Part shown: one piece after another, positions 18,203 through 28,656 of the stretch
Layout of the letters: each line of letters opens with the position of its first letter
Position numbering within the stretch: position 1 is the stretch's first letter
Origin: Kalmanozyma brasiliensis GHG001
Lineage: Eukaryota; Basidiomycota; Ustilaginomycetes; Ustilaginales
DNA: 64,000 bases
Reading direction: 5' to 3'
Assembly: GCF_000497045.1 (NCBI RefSeq)
Contig: NW_015961959.1
Location: forward strand, 1,054,001 to 1,118,000
Program-made: the position numbers and the translations under genes
Notes under the pieces: model-generated
Told to the model about the DNA's origin: nothing
The model's input: only the letters and a program-made list of their open reading frames with translations
The model's database searches: none

Positions 18203-19393
18203 TCAGTTTGGGCCCTCCTTCATCGTCGTCAGATAGTGGCGATCCGCGCACTCACGGATCCGCTTCGCCGCCTGTTCCGCCGTCAAATCCCGCTGCGGCT
18301 CGGCCATCATCTCGAATCCGACCAAGAACTTCCTCACGCTCGCGCTCCTCAACAGCGGCGGATAGAAATGCACATGGAACTGGGCAGAGTCGTCCTCCTC
18401 ACCCTGGCTCTTCTCCGTCGGCTGCTGGTGAACGCCCATCGAGTACGGAAAGGAGCACTGGAAGAGGTTGTCCAGCTTGCACGTCACTTCTGCCAGAATC
18501 TGCGCCAGAGCCACCACCTCCGAAGAGGTCATTTCGAGTACGTGTCGGATCTGTCGTTTTGCCGGCAGAAGAAGCACTTCGAACGGCCACACGGCCCAGT
18601 AGGGTACGAGGGCGACAAAGTGTTCGTTTGCCACCACCACACGCGGCTGTCCTTCCGTTGTCAGCTCCAGCTTGGCCAGCGTCAAGAGCATCGACGGCCT
18701 CTTCTGGTCATCGAGCGCGCCAAGGTTGATCTTCTCGTCCTGGTTAACAGGATTGCGACACCACTCCTTCAACGAAGCCAACTCCTTACTCGGCTCCTCC
18801 GGAATGTAGTCCAACGACCACACCTGCCCGTGCGGATGCGGGTTGGAACAGCCCATGGCGCTCCCCTTGTTCTCGAAGATCTGCACGTACTTGACAAACG
18901 GGTTCTCCACGCTGATCTGTCGGTAGATCGTCCGCCAGCTCTCGATGATGGGTACGATGTGCTCCTCTGGCGAGAATGGTACCGTACTGAGCTGAGCGAG
19001 GGTGAGATTGTGCTGCGGGTTGAAGCAGATCACATAGCATCGACCGCGGGCGGGCTGCGACTGCAGGAGAGGATGCTGGTTCGTCTCGGGTGCGACGGCC
19101 TGGGGTTTGAGCGCCGCATAGTCGTTCTCGAAGAAGAAGGTGGAAGTGTAGTTGTCGTTGGTGCCGCCCGTGGCGCGAGCGTTGCCGGGACAGAGGTAGC
19201 ATTTGGGATCGTAGGGAGGGAGGGAGGTGCCTTGAGGTGACTCTTCTTGGCCCTGCCACGGGCGCTTGGTGCGGTGCGGTGAGCAGAGCACCCAGCTGCG
19301 CGTGAGGGGGTTGTAGCGCCGATGAGGATGCTCGGTCGGGTCGAAATCGACGAGCTCGTCGTGCGAGCTGCTCGCGGCAGCGTTGGATGTCAT
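18203..19393 (-). CDS. GAL7: galactose-1-phosphate uridylyltransferase
   Basis: This is the Leloir-pathway enzyme that exchanges UMP between UDP-glucose and galactose-1-phosphate. From ATG 19393 the product is 396 residues, close to the family norm. Visible marks are the zinc-site segment KCYLCPGNARA, the RCYVICFNPQH stretch, FENKGSAMGCSNPHPHGQVW with the nucleophilic His188 of the HPHGQ motif, and the C-terminal WPFEVLLLP and HFHFYPPLLRS-type segments (here QFHVHFYPPLLRS). An upstream in-frame ATG at 19432 would add 13 residues but lies only about 40 bases from a TATA box, so I prefer 19393. No GAL1 or GAL10 gene is adjacent. Confidence 0.95.
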   Translation of the reverse strand: MTSNAAASSSHDELVDFDPTEHPHRRYNPLTRSWVLCSPHRTKRPWQGQEESPQGTSLPPYDPKCYLCPGNARATGGTNDNYTSTFFFENDYAALKPQAVAPETNQHPLLQSQPARGRCYVICFNPQHNLTLAQLSTVPFSPEEHIVPIIESWRTIYRQISVENPFVKYVQIFENKGSAMGCSNPHPHGQVWSLDYIPEEPSKELASLKEWCRNPVNQDEKINLGALDDQKRPSMLLTLAKLELTTEGQPRVVVANEHFVALVPYWAVWPFEVLLLPAKRQIRHVLEMTSSEVVALAQILAEVTCKLDNLFQCSFPYSMGVHQQPTEKSQGEEDDSAQFHVHFYPPLLRSASVRKFLVGFEMMAEPQRDLTAEQAAKRIRECADRHYLTTMKEGPN

Positions 19394-19466
19394 GTTGTCT
19401 GTGGCGAGAAGATGTCGTGTGAGACGATGCATGTGATGGTGAGGATTCTAGTGGACCGGCGGCGTT

Positions 19467-19473
19467 CTTTATA
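19467..19473 (-). promoter_or_regulatory. TATA box of GAL7
   Basis: The minus strand reads TATAAAG at 19473-19467, about 80 bases before the chosen ATG. The rest of 19394-19861 holds no gene; it is GAL7 upstream DNA and the 3' side of the TMEM97-like gene. Confidence 0.55.
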
Positions 19474-19861
19474 CTTTTGCAACTTTTTTGATTTCTAGCT
19501 TGGCCAAAGCACAACCTGGAAGAAAGCCGAAGACCTGCATATCAACGTCACTCGCACCCAACACCGGCGAATATCAAAACCCACTCACTCGTTCACTCCT
19601 TCCGCCCCCTGATAGTCGTTGCCAACGTGTCGATCTGCAGTCCGCGAGCCCATGAGCGTTATCTCAGATCTCGGATCCTTGCACAAGAATCTAAATGTGC
19701 GTTTGGTCGAGGGACAGAGACAACTTTCATGGGCGTGCAGAGCCCTCTCGGCAATCTCGCCGCACGACACATGCACGTCGTTCAGGAGGAAGGATCGCCG
19801 GTTCATCTCCTTTCGTAAGGGTCTCTCCTGTTTGTCTCTCGACGATCTAATGAATATGATT

Positions 19862-20672
19862 TCACTCGTCCTTCCCACCCTTCGTCGCCTCCTTCTCCGA
19901 AAGGAGCCCCATGATGCGCAACATCATGTCGACAGTGAGCAGCGTGGGAATGAGGCAGAAGGGAACGTAGTTTCTGTGTCCCACCGAGAAGTGTTGATCT
20001 ATCAGCTCGCTGCTCTGTGTGCACGCGCGCTTGAGACGAGGACTTACTGGAGCAGAGCGGTGATCTGGGCGCTCGTGAGGTTGCGCCCATCGCTGCCAAA
20101 GAGGATGCTGCAGATGCATTGCAATGTTGAGGATGCGGCTGATGGCGAGGGCACAGAAGAGTATGTCAGTCGCCGTCTCTTTGAGATTGCAGCAAGTATT
20201 TGTGTGTGCTTACCCAGCGTGCCGTAGCAGACCATCAGCGGATAGGTGCGTTTCTCATCTGCACACGGCCAAAACGCAGACCGGTTCATCAGCACGTCAG
20301 CAATCGTCTCGCGATCTTTCAGGAAGACATCGTCGACTCACCATGGATCAGCCCCCAGATGGCCACCACGAAACACGGAATTTGGAACACCGCCTCGCTG
20401 ATCAGGAGCACCCGGAACCACACATGGTCCGCAGATCCCCTCGCTGCCGCTAGCAGGAACGGGTCCTTCGAAGACGTCAGGTAGTCCGCCAGGACCTTGC
20501 GCAGCGGTTCTGGGAACAGGCGCTGTGAGTACGGCGGATAGGCGAGCTGCGCATCGATCGCAACGGAGGCAGCCAGGTGGATGACAAAGTAGCTCAGGTA
20601 GAGGATGTCCAGTGGGCGCGAGGTGAGTGGTTGGCGCCGTGCTAGGGCTGTGGTCGCGGGACGTGTGGACAT
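19862..20672 (-). CDS. EMA19: TMEM97/EMA19-type EXPERA-domain membrane protein, four exons
   Basis: The exons are 20342-20672, 20214-20258, 20048-20138 and 19862-19973; donors are GTGAGT, GTAAGC and GTAAGT, acceptors GTGCAG, ATCAG and ACACAG. Together they give 192 residues in frame. The protein has four hydrophobic segments: LDILYLSYFVIHLAASVAID, FRVLLISEAVFQIPCFVVAI, a segment over the exon 2/3 junction (YPLMVCYGTL then AASSTLQCICSIL) and NYVPFCLIPTLLTVDMMLRI. This matches the sigma-2 receptor/TMEM97 and yeast Ema19 family, ER membrane proteins tied to sterol handling and to clearing mislocalised mitochondrial precursors. The C-terminus is short and charged. Splice sites are inferred from the family alignment and consensus signals. 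Confidence 0.82.
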
Positions 20673-21033
20673 GCTCGGCGTCACGAGGGTGCTTTTTCTG
20701 ATCGCACGGGTCGAGAGCTGGGATGAGTCGGTCAAAAAGGAGCAGTCCAGCAAATATTGTCCGGCGAGGTTGTCGCAAAAGAGCAGGAAGGATCGAGGGA
20801 TGGAGGGACAGAGGCTGGCTCGTTCGCGAAGACCACCGCCGGCATCCACCAAATTGGTAGAGCTCGCGGCGCATCCACGGCCCGAATCCCGGTTCTGCTT
20901 CTTCTCTCAATCATCACCAACATATCCAGACAGGTAAGAGGCGGAGATCACGGTAAACGACCTTGCGATAGATTGAGCAGGGCTGCACCTGATGTAGCAC
21001 TGATACGATACATGAAGAAGTGCAATTGCGAAG
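20673..21033. other. intergenic between the TMEM97-like gene and the Zn2Cys6 gene
   Basis: This 361-base stretch is the upstream side of the TMEM97-like gene and the 3' side of the Zn2Cys6 gene, both on the minus strand. No TATA box or gene seen. Confidence 0.35.
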
Positions 21034-23238
21034 CTAGAAACCTGATCCTGCCTGCCGACCAGGCACAGTACTCGAATCGATCTGCGTATCCAGGAACGCA
21101 TTCAGATCGAACGGCGTTGTCGCTGTCCCCGTCGATGCTGGTGTCTTTTGCGCATATTGTCCCTGAGCCGGACTCGCAGACGGTGGCACGCTTGCTGCTG
21201 TATTGACAAACGGCAATCCGGCGAGGAAGTCGTTCATCGCATTCAGATCGTCGGTGCCAGGAGTGGTAGCCCACGATGCTGCAGTCCCGATCGTGGCTGC
21301 AGGGTCGTTGCCGCCGTTCCACGGCGTTTCTGCCATCTCCGCAACAAAGGCCGCGGTAGCAGCAGAGTCCTGGAATGCAGCAGCTGGCTCGAATACGCTC
21401 GAAAAGCGTGCTCGCTCGTGACGCAGCTTGGTGTCGTTTGTCGGTCCAAGTCCTGGGATCATGTCGTACTCCGAGTAGAGGCTGGACAGCAGCTTGCGCA
21501 GCTTGGAGGCTTCTGCTTGGGTGTCAGGGTGGCACTGATACGTGCTGAATGCGTAGATCATCCTTCCCGCTTTCGAGAGCAGGTCAGCAGTGAGCTCGTG
21601 TAGGCCCGCCTTGCGCGTCAGCTTGGCCATCTCGAGCGTGTAGTACGCTCCACGCTTGATGGAGCTGCGGAAGGCGATCGAGCTGTAGTCCAGCAGGTTG
21701 ACTGAAGCAAAGGTGGGCGGCACCGTGATGGCTGCCAGCTGCGGGCAGATCTCGGACATGCGGTCGAACGCAGTCAGCAGCAAAGAATCGACACGCTGGC
21801 GTGCTCGCAAATACAATGTCCCTTCCGGACGCGAGCTCTGAGCTGGACGCTGCAAGCCGTGTGCTCGCACCATGGCGTGAATGCATTGGTACTGACTCCA
21901 GAGAAGACAGTACAGAAACGCCTTGCGCACCAGAATCGAGATGATGTCTTCGCTGGTGTTGTCGTGCGGGATCAGCGCCCGTAGAGAGGAGCCGTGACTC
22001 TCTGCTGCGGATGTGTTCCATCGCAACAGTTCCGGCATCTGCCTCTCGAAACGCTCCAGCTGCTCGAGCACTTCGAGAATCGCAGAGGGCGCAATGCCGA
22101 GACGGCGAGATCTAGCTGCACAGATGGGCAGATTGTTGGTGCGCAGTATCGAAGCCAGAACGGACAGCTGCCAGGCCCACTGATTCCCTACCAACCCACC
22201 AAGGTCAGCCATCATGGCCTCCGGGTCGATGTCTTCCTGCAAAAGCTGGTGTCGTTCGAAGAGATCAAAGCTGCGAATGACATCGTTGCTGGCAGCGACG
22301 GCAAGGACAAGCGGCATGCGTTCGTCGTTGATCTCGGACAGGCTGCCACGTTCGGCAGTACGGTGCTTGAGTCTAATTGCCATGACGACCGGGTCCTCCT
22401 TGGACCGATTGAAGCCGTGATGGTTTAAGAGCCGGATCATCTTGGTGTGGCTCATAGGATGAACGTAGCCGGCGTCGAGGCTGGAGTTGGTGGCCTCGTC
22501 GATACTCTTGGTGCGAGCAGGCACGTCGAATGTCAGTAGGATGGCTTCTAAGACGTCCAATGCCACGGTGATATCCTTCGTGCATGCCTGTGATACGAGT
22601 CTTTCGAGTCTTCGAAAGATGCGAGCCTGGAGGTCGAAGCGATGCGACAAGTAGCCGAGCTGCACCACGCCTGCGCAGGCAACCGCAAGGATGATGATGT
22701 CGGCGGGTGGAAAGATGTCGTGACTGGTCGAGGAAGATGCTGCATTGTCAAGCTTGCTAATGTATCGTTGGTACCTTGGGTAGAAGTGGCGCGGATCCAT
22801 CACCGGATTGCACCAGTAGGTGGTACGGAAGTGGGACTTGACTGAATCGTCCAGGATCGAGCGCGTGAGGCCACGAACATTGAGCATGTCTGGCTCGGTC
22901 GATGGGCCTGGCGTCACGAAGGGATCCGGCACGAAGCTATCGTCTCGGATTGGATTCGAAAGAACATCCTTTGAAGCGCTCTCGCCTGCATCGGATTGCT
23001 TGCGCTTCTTCTTGGCCGCGCTGGCCGGTGTGGAAGCCGGCTGGTTGTTGGGCCCGTCATCGTTATCAGATTTGTCGGCGTTGGGTCGAGTATCGTCGGT
23101 GATGATGCAGTCGTATCCTCGTGTGTAGCAGAAGGAGCACAGCGAGATACCTTCCGCATTACGTTGGTCCTTGTCGCACTTGACTTTCTTGCGACGACAG
23201 GGGTCGCAAGAAGCTCTTGGTGTTCCGCGCTTGCCCAT
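21034..23238 (-). CDS. Zn(II)2Cys6 fungal transcription factor
   Basis: The product is 734 residues from ATG 23238; the open frame upstream begins only with TTG. The binuclear zinc cluster is at the very N-terminus: SCDPCRRKKVKCDK, a 12-residue loop, then CSFCYTRGYDC, i.e. six cysteines spaced 2-6-12-2-6. A basic KKKRKQ patch follows, possibly the nuclear signal. The middle region (about 150-560) is helical and matches the fungal-specific transcription factor domain, with SILVRKAFLYCLLWSQY and similar helices. The last ~150 residues are rich in Ala, Thr, Pro and Asn and may be an activation domain. Target genes cannot be inferred: neighbours are unrelated housekeeping genes. Confidence 0.9.
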   Translation of the reverse strand: MGKRGTPRASCDPCRRKKVKCDKDQRNAEGISLCSFCYTRGYDCIITDDTRPNADKSDNDDGPNNQPASTPASAAKKKRKQSDAGESASKDVLSNPIRDDSFVPDPFVTPGPSTEPDMLNVRGLTRSILDDSVKSHFRTTYWCNPVMDPRHFYPRYQRYISKLDNAASSSTSHDIFPPADIIILAVACAGVVQLGYLSHRFDLQARIFRRLERLVSQACTKDITVALDVLEAILLTFDVPARTKSIDEATNSSLDAGYVHPMSHTKMIRLLNHHGFNRSKEDPVVMAIRLKHRTAERGSLSEINDERMPLVLAVAASNDVIRSFDLFERHQLLQEDIDPEAMMADLGGLVGNQWAWQLSVLASILRTNNLPICAARSRRLGIAPSAILEVLEQLERFERQMPELLRWNTSAAESHGSSLRALIPHDNTSEDIISILVRKAFLYCLLWSQYQCIHAMVRAHGLQRPAQSSRPEGTLYLRARQRVDSLLLTAFDRMSEICPQLAAITVPPTFASVNLLDYSSIAFRSSIKRGAYYTLEMAKLTRKAGLHELTADLLSKAGRMIYAFSTYQCHPDTQAEASKLRKLLSSLYSEYDMIPGLGPTNDTKLRHERARFSSVFEPAAAFQDSAATAAFVAEMAETPWNGGNDPAATIGTAASWATTPGTDDLNAMNDFLAGLPFVNTAASVPPSASPAQGQYAQKTPASTGTATTPFDLNAFLDTQIDSSTVPGRQAGSGF

Positions 23239-24013
23239 GGTCGGAGAGGAGCTGCACAGCGATGAGACCGACGAGAGTGCAGGTGCGGGACGTCTCTTCA
23301 GCAGAGACCTCAAGATGATACGTCGAATGGTGACATGTCTGCGTGACTGTCGTCTTTTTGTCCCTTTCTGCTTTTGGTGAAGAAGTGTCGGCGCTACGAG
23401 GTGGTCAAGATCTTGATGTGCAGAGATGTAGCAGAGGAGCCGAGAAGAAGCGCAGGCAATATTGTCAGATGCGAGCCGAGCACAGCCTAGCGCATCGATC
23501 AGTAGCGTGCACCTCCGCAAGCGTTGCGACTCGAGAAGAAGGTGGGCTGCCGCCGGAGTGCTTGATGCTTAGCGTCGAGCTACGATCGGCGGAGCAGGAG
23601 CCGTCGAGGCGGGGCGCACTAAGATCTGCGTGGAGAGCGAGCCGAGGTAATCTTATCGCAGGTGTTTGTTCCACGTGCTCGTTGCTGCTGGCGAATGCGA
23701 ATCGCAGAGGCGGTGTTGATGATGTTGCAGATGGATGAGCGAGATGATGTGGTTGCGGATGCAGAAGATGTGTTCCTTCATGTGCGGTTTGCGGCTAAGC
23801 GATACGCAGTCGCGCTTAAAGGGTCTAACAGAGCGTAAATTTCTGCGGGGCATAACCGGCGGACGGCGACTTGTGTATAAGCGAACAAGTCCGACTTTGA
23901 GCTTAGGATGGTCGGTGCGAGGCTAAGCCTTCTTCTCGTTTCACATCGACATCCAGCTTCTTCCCTGTTCACCACGCAACAACATCCTCCATCTCCTAGA
24001 AGCACGCGTCAAC
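23239..24013. promoter_or_regulatory. divergent promoter between the Zn2Cys6 gene and the AhpD-like gene
   Basis: The 775-base spacer contains TATAAGC at 23877, 137 bases before the ATG at 24014, followed by a C/T-rich leader. TGCGGGG lies at 23844-23850. Nothing that looks like a gene is inside. Confidence 0.45.
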
Positions 24014-25038
24014 ATGTCGAAAGGTCGTTCTCTCCCCACGGCGCTGAAGCAGCTCCTGCAGCAGCCCACCTTCCCCGCTCGTGCATCCCGGTCCTCAGCC
24101 TCAACTCAGCTCCCCGCCGGTCGCCCCGCCGCTCCCTCCCCGACACCCAAGCTCTCCGCCGTCGCTCAGCACTTTGCCTCTCTCCAAGCGGAAGCCTCGT
24201 CCAAGGGCCTCGGATGGGGCGAGTGGGTCTCGATCGCAACGGCCACGCTCTTCACACTCAACAACCCGGGCAGTCTCGCTGCTCTCCACAGGTTCGCCGC
24301 ACCCACCAGTGCCGACCTTGCCCATCGCACCAACGTCGCTCTTCTGATGCGCGAAACAGGCCTCAAGTGTATCGGCTTCATTGGAATCCCTAAGGTGATC
24401 AACAACCTCGCTGCTCTTCGCAAAGCCGTCGAGGCCGATGCGGACCTTGTCAAGTCTCTGCCCACCCAACCGCGAAGGCAGATCAAGGGCGAACGCCTGG
24501 AGAGCGTGCACAAAGCCGCATACGCGCTGTGGGACGACATCTACACACCGCACTCCGAGAAGCTGCTGAAGATTCTTGGAACGTCCCACCCGGACCTGCC
24601 CGTGTTCATCGTCGAGTCGGAGTACGGACCGCTGTTCTCCAGCCCGGCGTCATTCGCCTTGTCGTCTGACCCAGAGGAGATGAAGAAGGAGCCAGAGTGG
24701 GACGTCAACAGACTACGAACGTCACTCGTGGCCATCTCGGCGTTGCGAGCTCAAGGAGGGGTGGGACCACAGGTGACAAGCCACGTGTGGGGACTCATGA
24801 AGGCCAAGGACTCGATCAAGCCGGACGACGCGAGCAAACGGGGGCTCGAATGGCTCACCACGGAAGAGGGAGCGCTGTGGGTCGTCCGCACTGTCGATGG
24901 CGTGAGTATCACACCTCTTCTTGACAAGCTTCGAAACAGCTCACTGACCGTTTCATTTCGATTCGATAACCGCAGATCTGCGAAGCCGTGGAAGGCGCGG
25001 AAGAGTTCGAAGGACAAGGCAAGGAAAGCAAGCTGTAG
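24014..25038 (+). CDS. AhpD-like (carboxymuconolactone-decarboxylase fold) protein, likely mitochondrial, two exons
   Basis: The exons are 24014-24901 and 24976-25038, with donor GTGAGT and acceptor CCGCAG. Splicing replaces the basic read-through tail by ICEAVEGAEEFEGQGKESKL and gives 316 residues. The N-terminus (MSKGRSLPTALKQLLQQPTF, rich in Arg/Ser/Ala after that) looks like a mitochondrial presequence. The helical core with HRTNVALLMRETGLKCIGFIGIPKVINNLAALR resembles fungal AhpD/CMD-like proteins, but the CXXC redox pair of true AhpD is absent, so peroxidase-coupled activity is doubtful. The enzymatic role is unknown. It converges with the inositol phosphatase gene, with only 30 bases between stops. 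Confidence 0.7.
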
Positions 25039-25068
25039 CGTTTCTGCATTGCAAATGTCATAAGGATT

Positions 25069-26700
25069 CTACTTTCGTGGCTGCGAGAACCACCAAGCAG
25101 TGATAAGACCGATGACAAAGACCTCGATGAGTCCACCTGCGAGGCTTCCTCCGCCTGCCAGCAACAACAAACTCCAAACATACCCCACCAGTCTATCCAG
25201 CACCACTCCGCCAGTCGTCAGGACGGCCCGTTGAGTCGACGACAGCGGCTCGTACGGGTTGGACGACGAGAGCAGCTTGACCTCGCCTCCCTGGGCCGGT
25301 GGAAGTCGGAGCAGCGTGGTGATGGGTTTGTGGTCCGAGTGGGTGTACTGCGTGATGCTGCGATAGAATTCGACCTCGACGCCGTGCGCCGAGTTGGCGT
25401 CTTTCGACGGGGCAGACGCCCAGAGAATGCGATCGGTCCAACCTGGGATGCGCTTCTTGCTCAACGTCTGTCCTTCGAGAGCCTCGGAGGTGATACCGGC
25501 GTTCTTCTTCTTGGTCTGCTTGCCAGGGCGCGAGACGATGTACTTGTACGTCGGTGGGATCCCCGCTTCGGAGATCGGCAGCTCTGTCAAGCCGTGGAAG
25601 GCTTTCAGCTCCGATGCGAGACGTTGGTAGCTCAACTGATCGTACTGCGAGAGGAAGGACCAGTCGCCTTCCTCGAGTGCCTTGGCCAGCGACTCCTTCG
25701 TGAGCTCGCCGCCCTGCTTTTCGCTCGACGGAAGCTCGCTCTTGCCCAGCGCAAGCCGATGATTGAGATCACCGAACACAAACAGATGTGTTGTGTCGTA
25801 CACCGTGTAGCTCTTCTTATCGAGCGCAGTTGCCTTCCTACCCTTGTCTGAGGTGGCGCTCTCGTGCTGCTCCTTGAGCGCATCCAGGTCGTTGGGGTTG
25901 ACTTTCTGCTTGGGATCCTGCAGGATGGGCAGCTTCTGCACGGACGAAGGCTCGAATACCATGCGCTGTACGATCTGCTTCCAGTCGGCGTTTCGGCGCG
26001 GCACATTGTGATCGTGAGCGGCGAGATGCGCGCTGATGAAGGTGAGGATCTCGTCTGGGCCCTTGCCGTCTGCGGCAGCGACGACGATGCGCGCTCCGAC
26101 GGCGCCTTTGTTGCCCATCACGCCTGCTATGCCTGTGCCGACCGTAGCGGTGCGGATCTCCTTGACGCGGTGTGCGGCGCTCTTGGCTTTGCTGGATGTG
26201 GATCTCGAGATGGAGAATGCTGGTCGCTCACGCGCGTATACGAAGAGGGCGATGCCGACCAGATCCACCTTGCACAACAGCGGGTATCCTTCTGGACCGC
26301 CTCCTTCCTCCTGACTGGCGTACAGACCCTTGCCGGATACCACAGCCTGATGAGGACGAATAGTTCTACGGATGTCGAGGTCCGTGTTGTATAGCGCGGT
26401 GTCGCCCGATCCAGACAGACCTGTGTGCAGCGGGATGAGCTCCTGAAAGCCCACAGCGTAGAAGTCGGGTGCTTCGCGCGATAACGAGGGATGCGTCGAG
26501 AGCGTCTTAGTGTTGACCGACTTGTAGGCGTCTGCTTCTAGAACGGTGTGGTTGGTGACTGGCTTGGAGGATCTAGGAGCGAGAGGTTTCTGCTCTGCAG
26601 TTGGGATGAGCCATGGTGTGAGATCGTGGCGAGTCGTCTCGGCTCCAGCGAGGTTGGCATTGTAGGATGCGATCTGCACCCTCAGACCCGGGACACCCAT
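25069..26700 (-). CDS. inositol polyphosphate 5-phosphatase, tail-anchored (INP54-like)
   Basis: The product is 543 residues. The catalytic IPPc domain fills residues ~5-465, with AVGFQEL (metal site), VMGNKGAVGAR (195-204), SAHLAAHD, the signature FGDLNHRL (309-316), PGWTDRILW (419-427) and SDHKPI (455-460). It removes the 5-phosphate from phosphoinositides such as PI(4,5)P2. The last ~40 residues form hydrophobic helices (VVLDRLVGYVWSLLLLAGGG and EVFVIGLITAWWF), so it is anchored by its tail, as is yeast Inp54 in the ER. Loops with Lys/Ser-rich inserts (about 165-180 and 260-295) are longer than usual. ATG 26700 starts the domain directly. Confidence 0.92.
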   Translation of the reverse strand: MGVPGLRVQIASYNANLAGAETTRHDLTPWLIPTAEQKPLAPRSSKPVTNHTVLEADAYKSVNTKTLSTHPSLSREAPDFYAVGFQELIPLHTGLSGSGDTALYNTDLDIRRTIRPHQAVVSGKGLYASQEEGGGPEGYPLLCKVDLVGIALFVYARERPAFSISRSTSSKAKSAAHRVKEIRTATVGTGIAGVMGNKGAVGARIVVAAADGKGPDEILTFISAHLAAHDHNVPRRNADWKQIVQRMVFEPSSVQKLPILQDPKQKVNPNDLDALKEQHESATSDKGRKATALDKKSYTVYDTTHLFVFGDLNHRLALGKSELPSSEKQGGELTKESLAKALEEGDWSFLSQYDQLSYQRLASELKAFHGLTELPISEAGIPPTYKYIVSRPGKQTKKKNAGITSEALEGQTLSKKRIPGWTDRILWASAPSKDANSAHGVEVEFYRSITQYTHSDHKPITTLLRLPPAQGGEVKLLSSSNPYEPLSSTQRAVLTTGGVVLDRLVGYVWSLLLLAGGGSLAGGLIEVFVIGLITAWWFSQPRK

Positions 26701-27116
26701 CGTGATGGACTGCGGATGAGACCAGGTTGCGCTTTTGGTTGGTGATGGTGGGGATGGGAGAGGGCTGATCTCGAGATGAAATGCAAGAAGGTTGCGCCTC
26801 TTTTCAAGGCGTCTTGCAGGTTATGCGGGGTATCGTAGCCGCATTGCTCGACAACGTCATGCTGAGTTGAAAGCGAGCGGAGCGCTCGAGTTAGCGTTGT
26901 TCGGACGATCGCCCTAACATGACAAGACTTTTGACCACGGCTCGCACGGACTTTTGCAGAGCAAAACGCGTTCTTCTCGTCCGCTTTCGGTCAATTTGCA
27001 GGTCAGAGAGATGGGAAGAAGAGGGGAATCGGCGAGCTTCATGCCGACACTTTTGTCCCGCATCACCACCATCTCCTCATCCGCCTCCTCTCGCCGGCGT
27101 CGCAGATCATCCCGAC
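26701..27116. promoter_or_regulatory. divergent promoter between the 5-phosphatase and CCDC47 genes
   Basis: The 416-base spacer carries TGCGGGG (26824), a nearby CCGCA and CCCGCA (27057). The CCDC47 frame is open upstream from 26919 with an ATG there, but the extension is Arg/Cys-rich and hides the signal peptide, so I treat it as leader. No TATA box is clear. Confidence 0.4.
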
Positions 27117-28409
27117 ATGGTCACCAACCAGCTCACAAGCAGGTCCTCGTGGGCCTCCACCGGCGCCGTCTTTGCCGTGTGTACCATGATGCTTCTCGCT
27201 TCGCCCTCGTCCGCCTTCCAGATGCCCTCCTTCTTGTCGCAGCTGATCACCATCGAGCGAGTCAACAAGCCCGTCGGTGCCGTCGGCTCGCAAGCTGCAC
27301 CCTACGACGGCCTCGAGTTCCCTCTCTACGGCAACTTCGTCTTCCGCCCGGCTCTCTTTTGGCTCGAAGGCGGTGTGCTCGGCTTCTGTCTCCTCTTCGT
27401 GCTCATCCACCTCGTGGGCAAGACACGCAACCGTCAGATGGCCTCCCGTTTCGCCGATGCTGCGCTTCCCGCGCTCCAACAGGAGTTCGCAGCGGTGGCC
27501 AACGACGATGGTCCCAGCCACCTGCTGTGGAACGGCGGCAACTCGGCGCTGATGTTTGCCTCCGGACGCCGGGGGTGCGCGAGCCTGCATGTGACGTTCG
27601 ACTTCATCCCGCGCCACGACCCTATGGAGATTCTGTTCGCTTTCATCAAGGATACCGTGATGGCGTCGAGCACGTCGTCTTTCCGCGATGCCATCACGCT
27701 CACGTTCACCCTTCCCCCGACAGCCGACAACATCACCGGTGTGTTTGCGCTGGTCAACAAGGGAGCCCTCCAAACCACCCGTTCTGGGCGTTTCGATCTC
27801 ACGTTCGCCAAGGTCAACGACTCGGATACCACCGTCACGTCGCGTGGACTGTCCAAGCAGTGGGCGATCATGTCCGAAGCGCCCGAGCTCACGGACGCGA
27901 TCCTCGGCGAGGCGGACCAAAAGGGCGTGGCGCAACGAAGCAAGCTCGGCCTGGTGGACCTACTCGCCGGTCAAGCAGGCAACTTCCTCGACAGCCTCGT
28001 GCTCACCGATCAGCCGTTTACGCGACCCACCAACGGCCCTGTCCCTGCCGAGAAGAGGAAACGACAACTCATCTTGACGCTGCAGGTGCCCACCTCGCGC
28101 GCCGACGCACAGAAGGCAGTGGAACTGCTCCAGTTCGCGTGCAACCTGGTCGACGCAATGGACACGGGCGTCGTCAAGCTGCGCAACGAGACCATGGCCA
28201 AGCTGCGCAAGACCCGCGCACAGGTGGACAAGGAGCTCCAGGAGGAGGCCACCAAGGAAGAGCGCGAGGCCGAGCAGGAGGCCAAGGAGGAGGCCAAGCG
28301 CAAGGCCGAGAAGGAGAAGTTCGACAAGCTGAGTCCCGCGGAGCAGGCCAAGAGAAAGGAGGTCGAGAGGAAGAGGGCGATGAAGAAGAGCGCGCAGAGG
28401 ATGAGGTGA
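27117..28409 (+). CDS. CCDC47: CCDC47/calumin homologue (DUF1682), ER PAT-complex subunit
   Basis: From ATG 27117 the product is 430 residues. A signal peptide ends near SPSSA (residue ~33), a short luminal part follows, then a membrane helix (WLEGGVLGFCLLFVLIHLV, 82-100), a cytosolic domain (MFASGRRGCASLHVTFDFIP, DAITLTFTLP, LSKQWAIMSEAPELTDAIL) and a strongly charged C-terminal coiled coil of Glu/Lys/Ala/Arg ending in KKSAQRMR. This order is that of CCDC47, which works with Asterix in inserting multipass membrane proteins at the ER translocon and touches the ribosome through the coil. It faces the SERF gene tail to tail. Confidence 0.93.
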   Translation: MVTNQLTSRSSWASTGAVFAVCTMMLLASPSSAFQMPSFLSQLITIERVNKPVGAVGSQAAPYDGLEFPLYGNFVFRPALFWLEGGVLGFCLLFVLIHLVGKTRNRQMASRFADAALPALQQEFAAVANDDGPSHLLWNGGNSALMFASGRRGCASLHVTFDFIPRHDPMEILFAFIKDTVMASSTSSFRDAITLTFTLPPTADNITGVFALVNKGALQTTRSGRFDLTFAKVNDSDTTVTSRGLSKQWAIMSEAPELTDAILGEADQKGVAQRSKLGLVDLLAGQAGNFLDSLVLTDQPFTRPTNGPVPAEKRKRQLILTLQVPTSRADAQKAVELLQFACNLVDAMDTGVVKLRNETMAKLRKTRAQVDKELQEEATKEEREAEQEAKEEAKRKAEKEKFDKLSPAEQAKRKEVERKRAMKKSAQRMR

Positions 28410-28656
28410 GAGGCGTTGCTGGAGAAGAGGCCTCGGTGTGATTGTAAATACGAAACGCGGGTGCTGCGTGTAATGGAAGTAGCTATGAATAAGGCTCGTG
28501 TCGTGCTGGTGTATTGCGGTGTGTGTGTTTGCAACCAGTGTATTCGTAGCAGATGTCTGAACGTTGATGTCGGGAATACACTGCTTTTGAGAATGAAAGG
28601 AGCATGTCGATCAAGACCCTTCGTATGGTGCTGCTACATGGTCGTTGCTAGGGGCA

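Noticed and set aside
18203..20672. possible galactose gene cluster
   Set aside because: Only GAL7 is present; the neighbours are CofD-like and TMEM97-like genes, with no kinase or epimerase.
21034..23520. longer Zn2Cys6 protein starting near 23520
   Set aside because: That start is TTG; ATG 23238 puts the zinc cluster at the N-terminus as is usual.
26954..28441. 495-codon plus-strand frame overlapping CCDC47 in another phase
   Set aside because: Arg/Gln/His-rich with no domain; the CCDC47 frame has signal peptide, membrane helix and coiled coil.
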